From Acestrorhynchus altus (lineage: Eukaryota > Chordata > Actinopteri > Characiformes > Acestrorhynchidae): a stretch of DNA of 64,000 nt. Shown here piece after piece: positions 62,501 to 64,000 of the stretch. The notes beneath the pieces are model-generated. The model worked only from the letters and a program-made list of their open reading frames with translations. It searched no databases and was not told where the DNA came from. A program made the position numbers and the translations under genes. The stretch is taken from positions 20,529,692-20,593,691 of the forward strand of contig CM067503.1 of assembly GCA_034509495.1 (NCBI GenBank), given 5' to 3'. The number at the start of each line of letters is the position of its first letter. Within the stretch, counting starts at the first letter, position 1.

Positions 62501-63087
62501 TCAACTAACCAGCTCATTAACAAGCCCAGAGTTACACAAGGTGTGTTAAAGCCGAAATGTGCAGGGTAGGGGTGCCTCCAGGACCAGGGTTGAGAAACAC
62601 TGAACTGTGCAACAGTGACACACGCGTAGGCTGTCTGTTTTTGTTTTTATTTTGGGGGGTTTATTTGTTGTTGTTTCATGTGATCATTACTAAATAACAT
62701 TTGCAATTCTTTTTAACTGTCACTAAACTGATTTACTAACATGAGCTGGATAGAAAAGCACAAGACACACCCTCAGCCCCCTTGCGCATGTTTTGCAGCT
62801 CCTCTGTGTAGAGAAGTATCTGTAGACCAGCTGTGAGTGGAGATGCTGGGTTGTTACCCCTGTCTCAAGTCAGAGTCCTCTATTAACTGTGTTCAGAAGT
62901 CTGCTTACAGCATATGCAGTAGAGTTACTGGTGTTTCCAGTCTTTTTAAGAGTCAATCAGCTCTTTCAGGTCTAAACTAATGAGCAGAAATGTGAAGACT
63001 AAGTTGCCCACCTGCAAACTTGCCATTTTCTGCTGCACATTTCTTGTCTTTTGACTCCTGCGTTTCGCTCTGCTCCTTTGCAGACAT
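30429..63087 (-). CDS. plcd1: phospholipase C delta 1, complete, 15 coding exons
   Basis: Exons, 5' to 3' on minus: 63087-63012, 50427-50269, 42296-42068, 41838-41709, 40605-40377, 39765-39564, 38635-38491, 37159-37007, 35009-34860, 33759-33603, 32750-32634, 32525-32347, 32013-31878, 31747-31598, 30517-30429. They total 2,301 nt, giving 766 aa (human about 756). It cleaves PIP2 to IP3 and diacylglycerol at the plasma membrane under calcium control. Domains: PH (26-150) with the IP3-contacting K44, K46, W50, R54; EF-hands (155-300; loop DKNGDNMMTLKE); X (310-441) with H322, N323, E352, D354, H367, E401; acidic X-Y linker; Y (495-620) with S530, R557, Y559; C2 (640-755). All catalytic and calcium ligands are present, so it should be active. 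The start has a strong CCACCATGT context and its phase fits exon 2. Intron 13 has an apparent GC donor. PLCD1 is favoured over PLCD3/4 by VKSDSW..RFYKLQEDC. Confidence 0.95.
30645..31268 (+). mobile_element. LINE 3' end (CR1/Rex1-like) in plcd1 intron 14
   Basis: The plus strand reads DNASHPLHTVISHQRSLFSQ and RTNRLKNSFVPHAIRLYNSS, the conserved C-terminus of fish CR1/Rex1-type LINEs. An AT-rich 3' UTR follows, ending GGGATCAATGAAGTTCTATT, a typical LINE tail. It is 5'-truncated. Confidence 0.8.
31876..31877 (-). promoter_or_regulatory. plcd1: GC splice donor, plcd1 intron 13
   Basis: On the minus strand exon 13 ends AACAATAATG and the intron starts GCGAGTGG. Joining to GTTTTAATCC keeps NNNGFNPTW, the conserved C2-domain sequence. 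The only nearby GT (6 bp on) would create a stop in the next exon. The intron is only 130 bp. Confidence 0.75.
32751..33602. other. plcd1 intron 10
   Basis: About 850 bp of unique-looking sequence; nothing recognised. Confidence 0.6.
33760..34859. other. plcd1 intron 9
   Basis: 1.1 kb, AT-rich; nothing recognised. Confidence 0.6.
35010..37006. other. plcd1 intron 8
   Basis: 2.0 kb containing one Tc1-like fragment (35060-35340). Antisense reading frames near 36130-36460 match no family I know. Confidence 0.55.
35060..35340 (-). mobile_element. Tc1-like transposase fragment
   Basis: The minus strand reads RRHHPFITRNTTRRPGVLVL then, in another frame, LFQQDNAQPRTAAV with the second catalytic aspartate. 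Central catalytic region only; no termini. Confidence 0.75.
37160..38490. other. plcd1 intron 7
   Basis: 1.3 kb; contains a Tc1-like relic (37690-38215). Confidence 0.6.
37690..38215 (+). mobile_element. Tc1-like N-terminal transposase relic
   Basis: The plus strand reads EGPLQEFERGCILGPKKAKW, SYRCIAHHTIHADITITRWW, the paired-like helix-turn-helix of a Tc1 transposase (family form EFERGRI.GL.EAGWS.R.IA). Stops interrupt it and the catalytic part is missing. Confidence 0.65.
38636..39563. other. plcd1 intron 6
   Basis: About 930 bp; no recognised content. Confidence 0.6.
39766..40376. other. plcd1 intron 5
   Basis: About 610 bp; no recognised content. Confidence 0.6.
40606..41708. other. 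plcd1 intron 4
   Basis: 1.1 kb; contains the foldback MITE at about 40725-40920. The rest is unrecognised. Confidence 0.6.
40725..40920. repeat. foldback MITE with 20-bp hairpin
   Basis: Arms GTGAGTGTGGAGAACCTTTT (40764-40783) and its inverse (40808-40827) pair at 19 of 20 positions around a 24-nt loop. Downstream GTTCTTCTATGGCATCATTC and TTTATTTTTAAGAGTGCA match the body and end of an AGAACC-type teleost MITE also present at 63311-63825. Confidence 0.7.
42297..44599. other. plcd1 intron 2, 3'-proximal part
   Basis: 2.3 kb without a recognised gene or transposon. Short frames near 42550-42770 and 43530-43770 match nothing known to me. Confidence 0.5.
44600..44745 (+). repeat. tRNA-derived SINE, tail missing
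   Basis: GACAAGCCTAGTTGGTGG (A-box region, 44607) is followed by CAGGTTCAACTCCCCACC (B-box region, about 44648), then a body with AATAAAAGGACAGGACTCCT. This matches a fish SINE that normally ends in the L2-type GTAAGTCGCTCTGG tail; here the tail is lost in an A-rich stretch. Confidence 0.65.
44746..46829. other. plcd1 intron 2, middle
   Basis: 2.1 kb. A 131-codon antisense frame (45148-45543) has no recognised similarity. No other feature supported. Confidence 0.45.
46830..48400 (+). mobile_element. LINE endonuclease/linker relic (CR1/Rex1-like)
   Basis: Plus-strand pieces follow the order of one LINE: SFQIVRGDSDTKQT and RGRGISLFVNKRWCHPVHII (AP-endonuclease, about 47140-47250), NKPWITIDLKELF (about 47375), then after an unrelated AT-rich gap LKLRLRQNKEVYRKQLEAK and AMEVWGGMRNITGI with NKLNVFFNRF (48080-48365). 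Frameshifts and a roughly 0.6 kb interruption show it is dead. Confidence 0.7.
48560..49836 (+). mobile_element. L2-clade LINE reverse transcriptase, well preserved
   Basis: A long frame covers RT motifs: FNPAHSTETALIAVTEKL, then LLDLSASFDTVDH (motif A, 48809), KGSVLGTLLFSLYT (motif B region), CYADDTQLILP (motif C, about 49080) and HHLKLNTSKTELLF. From the motif A region to about 49471 it is unbroken (at least 220 codons). The C-terminal part continues in shifted frames (LDYCNSLLAGLP, LHWLPS) to VVAPKW. The rest of the 3' end is replaced by a microsatellite. Confidence 0.88.
49838..49956. repeat. (ATTAG)n then (ATAG)n compound microsatellite
   Basis: About seven GATTA units pass directly into about 21 GATA units, abutting the broken 3' end of the L2 LINE. 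Confidence 0.97.
50441..50501. repeat. (AC)n microsatellite at plcd1 exon 2 acceptor
   Basis: About 30 AC units; read on the minus strand this is a TG run ending about 14 bp before exon 2 (50427). Confidence 0.97.
50502..53314. other. plcd1 intron 1, 3'-proximal part
   Basis: 2.8 kb of AT-rich unique-looking DNA. No gene, RNA or transposon recognised. Confidence 0.5.
53315..53435 (-). repeat. tRNA-derived dispersed repeat
   Basis: The minus strand reads GGTGGTGCAGTGGATAGC (A-box like) then GGGTTTGATCCC (B-box like) about 45 bp on, ending in an ATGG run (CATC on plus). It looks like the head of a tRNA-derived repeat common in fish. A 10-bp GCCACCGTGC duplication sits at its 5' end. Confidence 0.55.
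53850..54315 (-). mobile_element. Tc1-like relic, N-terminal part
   Basis: The minus strand reads QIVIARRLCLRIFKMAGFVE, the helix-turn-helix region of a Tc1-like transposase, then ARLID in the expected order. The plus strand has CATCAATGAGCCTTGGCTGC, a stretch familiar from this fish family. The catalytic part is deleted. Confidence 0.65.
54620..55304 (+). mobile_element. internally deleted Tc1-like transposon with both ends
   Basis: 685 bp flanked by TA (54618-54619, 55305-55306). The left end CAGTGGGGCAAAAAAGTATT and right end (inverted) CAGTGCGGTAAAATGTATT continue into shared TTAGTCAGC. Inside, MNDLQRAENQVTKATISNSL and a WSDET core at about 55050 remain, with stops. The second half of the transposase is gone. 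Confidence 0.9.
55305..57383. other. plcd1 intron 1, middle
   Basis: 2.1 kb of unique-looking sequence; nothing recognised. Confidence 0.5.
57384..60600 (+). mobile_element. Tc1-like transposon enclosing a telomere-like array
   Basis: The left terminus GGGCACCCCTGGACAAAATT (57395) through GTTAAGC (57437) has an inverted counterpart at 60557-60597: GCTTAACTGTTC, TCATTTTGAATGGGGTGCCC. The termini look extended, with further pairing such as CATCTTTAAGCTTTTGG against the left arm. Dead transposase follows the array: GAGGTCAAGATAAGGTCTGG (about 59647), ATGAGCAAAGGTATGTTTG (about 59940), GATAATGATCGAAAACACAC (second catalytic region, about 60185) and TGGCCCTGGAATCTCACAGA. Without the 1.8 kb array the element would be about 1.4 kb, a normal Tc1 size. 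Confidence 0.82.
57693..59512. repeat. degenerate telomere-like (CCCTAA)n array
   Basis: About 1.8 kb of hexamers dominated by CCCTAA with the variants CCTTAA, CCCTAG, CCATAA and ACCTAA. Longer blocks are duplicated: AAATTCTAACCCT recurs about ten times (57694, 57808, 58064, 58274, 58394, 58539, 58909, 59011, 59233 and a variant at 58645) and CTTTCATTCTAACCCTA several times. It is interstitial, inside plcd1 intron 1. Confidence 0.97.
60601..61827. other. plcd1 intron 1, 5'-proximal part
   Basis: 1.2 kb with no recognised gene or transposon. Confidence 0.5.
61828..62602. mobile_element. hAT-type MITE split by later insertions
   Basis: The left half CAGTGATTCTCACCCTGG...CCCCTACCCTGCATTTT (61828-61875) and the right half TTTTAGTGCTTTCC...GGTTGAGAAACACTG (62481-62602) are the two parts of one MITE. 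Between them is another repeat beginning GCAGTGTTTCCCAACC (61881), itself interrupted by an L2 LINE end. Confidence 0.65.
61990..62272 (+). mobile_element. L2 LINE 3' end, 5'-truncated
   Basis: TTCTGTTCTGGCACCAAAAC then CTTCAAACACAGACTGAAG and CTCATCTGTTTCAGGAGTA encode the last codons of the L2 ORF (the part missing from the copy at 48560-49836). The 3' UTR and the GTAAGTCGCTCTAGATAAGG tail follow, ending in AATGTAAATGTAAA. Confidence 0.85.
62603..63011. other. plcd1 intron 1, next to exon 1
   Basis: About 400 bp. A phase-compatible alternative exon candidate lies near 62771-62805 (see findings). Otherwise unrecognised. Confidence 0.45.
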
Positions 63088-63300
63088 GGTGGAAAAGTGC
63101 GTCTTCCCACTTTGGCTGCTTTAACCAGAAATCCAGCATGACGCTTAAAATCCGTGACGTGGAGCAGCAGCCAGGGGGCGTGTTTCTAAACTGTTTAATC
63201 CCACTGAGTCACAGCAGCAATAGAGCCCTCCTCTCCCCTCCCCGCACCTCCCCTCCCTGCCCTGCCCACAGGAGGAGCTCCCAGCCTGGGAGAGCTTTAC
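63088..63300 (-). promoter_or_regulatory. plcd1: plcd1 5' UTR and GC-rich promoter region
   Basis: Sequence just upstream of the plcd1 ATG is strongly GC-rich, unlike the AT-rich surroundings. It has CCCTCCCCGCACCTCCCCTC (Sp/KLF-type boxes, about 63235-63255), CCAGGGGGCG (63171-63180, CTCF-like core), TGACGT (63155-63160, CRE half-site) and TGAGTCA (63206-63212, AP-1 site). No TATA box is seen. Factor binding is inference from motifs. Confidence 0.5.
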
Positions 63301-63310
63301 AGTTTAGAGG

Positions 63311-63825
63311 TGGATGAGGGTTCTTCAGTCAACGAAATGGTTCTACATAGAACCATGACCTCTCAAAATCCCTCTGCATGATTCAAGGGTTCTTCAGATC
63401 GATGGAGAACGTGCTCCAGAGGGTTCCACTCAGAACCTCTTGGACAAGGGTTCTATATGGTACCAAAAATCATAATAGTTACAATGGTAACCCTTTAAGG
63501 TGCCATATAGAACCCTCTATGGCAGTGTTTCCCAACTCTGTTGCTGCATATTTTAGAGCTTACCCTACTCCCCACACACCCGATTCAACTAATCAGTTCA
63601 TCAACAAGCCCTTCAGGGATACAGGGGTGTGTTAAAGCTGAAACGTGCAAGGCATGCAGGCCTCCAGGAACAGGGTTGGGAAACACTGCTCTACAGCACA
63701 TACTCCATTAATCTGAAGAACCTTTACAAGAACCCTTTCATCATGCAAAGGTTTCTTTGAGTATTCGTGGTTCAACACAGAATCACTTCACTTTTTTCTG
63801 AAGAACCCTACATTTTAAAGTGTGT
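63311..63825. repeat. AGAACC-type MITE, interrupted
   Basis: Many direct and inverted copies of GGTTCTTCA, AGAACCCT and GGTTCTA. The block resumes after the hAT MITE and ends GAAGAACCCTACATTTTAAAG. It is related to the foldback at 40725-40920. Confidence 0.6.
63533..63688. mobile_element. complete hAT-type MITE
   Basis: 156 bp with ends CAGTGTTTCCCAACTCTG and inverted CAGTGTTTCCCAACCCTG. The flanks CTCTATGG and CTCTACAG agree at 6 of 8 positions, consistent with an old 8-bp hAT target duplication. It is inserted in the AGAACC MITE. Confidence 0.8.
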
Positions 63826-63829
63826 AGTG

Positions 63830-64000
63830 CAGTGTTTCTCAACCCTGGTCCAGGAGGCACCCCTGCCCTGCACTTTAGTGCTTTCCATTTACATTTACAT
63901 TTACATTTGCGGCATTTAGCAGACGCCCTTATCCAGAGCGACTTACAAAAGAGCGACTTTCCCTGCTCCCAACACACCTTATTCTACTAATAGCTTATTA
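63830..64000. mobile_element. hAT-type MITE, cut by an L2 tail and window end
   Basis: Starts CAGTGTTTCTCAACCCTGG and continues with the family body on both sides of the L2 tail. The right terminus lies beyond the window. Confidence 0.75.
63897..63956 (-). mobile_element. L2-type 3' tail with 6-bp target duplication
   Basis: A 60-bp minus-strand copy of the GTAAGTCGCTCTGGATAAGG tail ending in AAATGTAAATGTAAATG. It is flanked by CTTTCC on both sides (63891-63896 and 63957-63962). Confidence 0.88.

Overview
This is vertebrate nuclear DNA, almost certainly from a ray-finned (teleost) fish. The evidence is intron-containing genes with GT-AG splicing, many Tc1-like and hAT-like transposon relics, L2 and CR1/Rex1-type LINE pieces, fish-type tRNA-derived SINEs, and long microsatellites. 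The L2 tails and hAT MITEs resemble those of otophysan fishes, but I cannot name the species.

Three protein genes are present, in the order and orientation seen at human 3p22. They are the last coding exon of ctdspl (+, 1022-1147), a complete villin-like gene vill (+, 19 coding exons, 12228-27630, 855 aa), and a complete phospholipase C delta 1 gene plcd1 (-, 15 coding exons, 63087 down to 30429, 766 aa). vill and plcd1 are convergent, with about 2.8 kb between their stop codons. Exon phases join in frame throughout both genes. Each gene has one apparent GC-AG intron, in both cases intron 13.

Layout: 1-1685 is the end of ctdspl. From 1686 to about 8400 is intergenic DNA with a nearly full-length Tc1 copy (2611-4043) and an internally deleted hAT element with recognisable 8-bp target duplications (6130-7404). 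8410-27774 is vill, with a TATA box and probable noncoding first exon, a higher-order minisatellite in intron 15 and repeat relics in its introns. 27775-30428 is the convergent intergenic gap. 30429-63300 is plcd1 and its GC-rich promoter; introns 1 and 2 (12.6 kb and 8.0 kb) carry most of the transposon load. 63310-64000 is a stack of nested MITEs.

The proteins act in related places. VILL is an actin-binding gelsolin-superfamily protein. PLCD1 hydrolyses PIP2, a lipid that gelsolin-family proteins bind. CTDSPL is a small CTD phosphatase. Their adjacency is most simply explained as ancient synteny (CTDSP-villin-PLCD paralogous blocks), not an operon-like unit.

The most unusual structure is a roughly 1.8 kb degenerate telomere-like (CCCTAA) array in plcd1 intron 1. 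It lies inside a Tc1-like transposon whose long inverted termini are still recognisable on both sides. The element's own boundary motif is repeated many times in the array, which suggests growth inside the transposon and not a chromosome-fusion scar.
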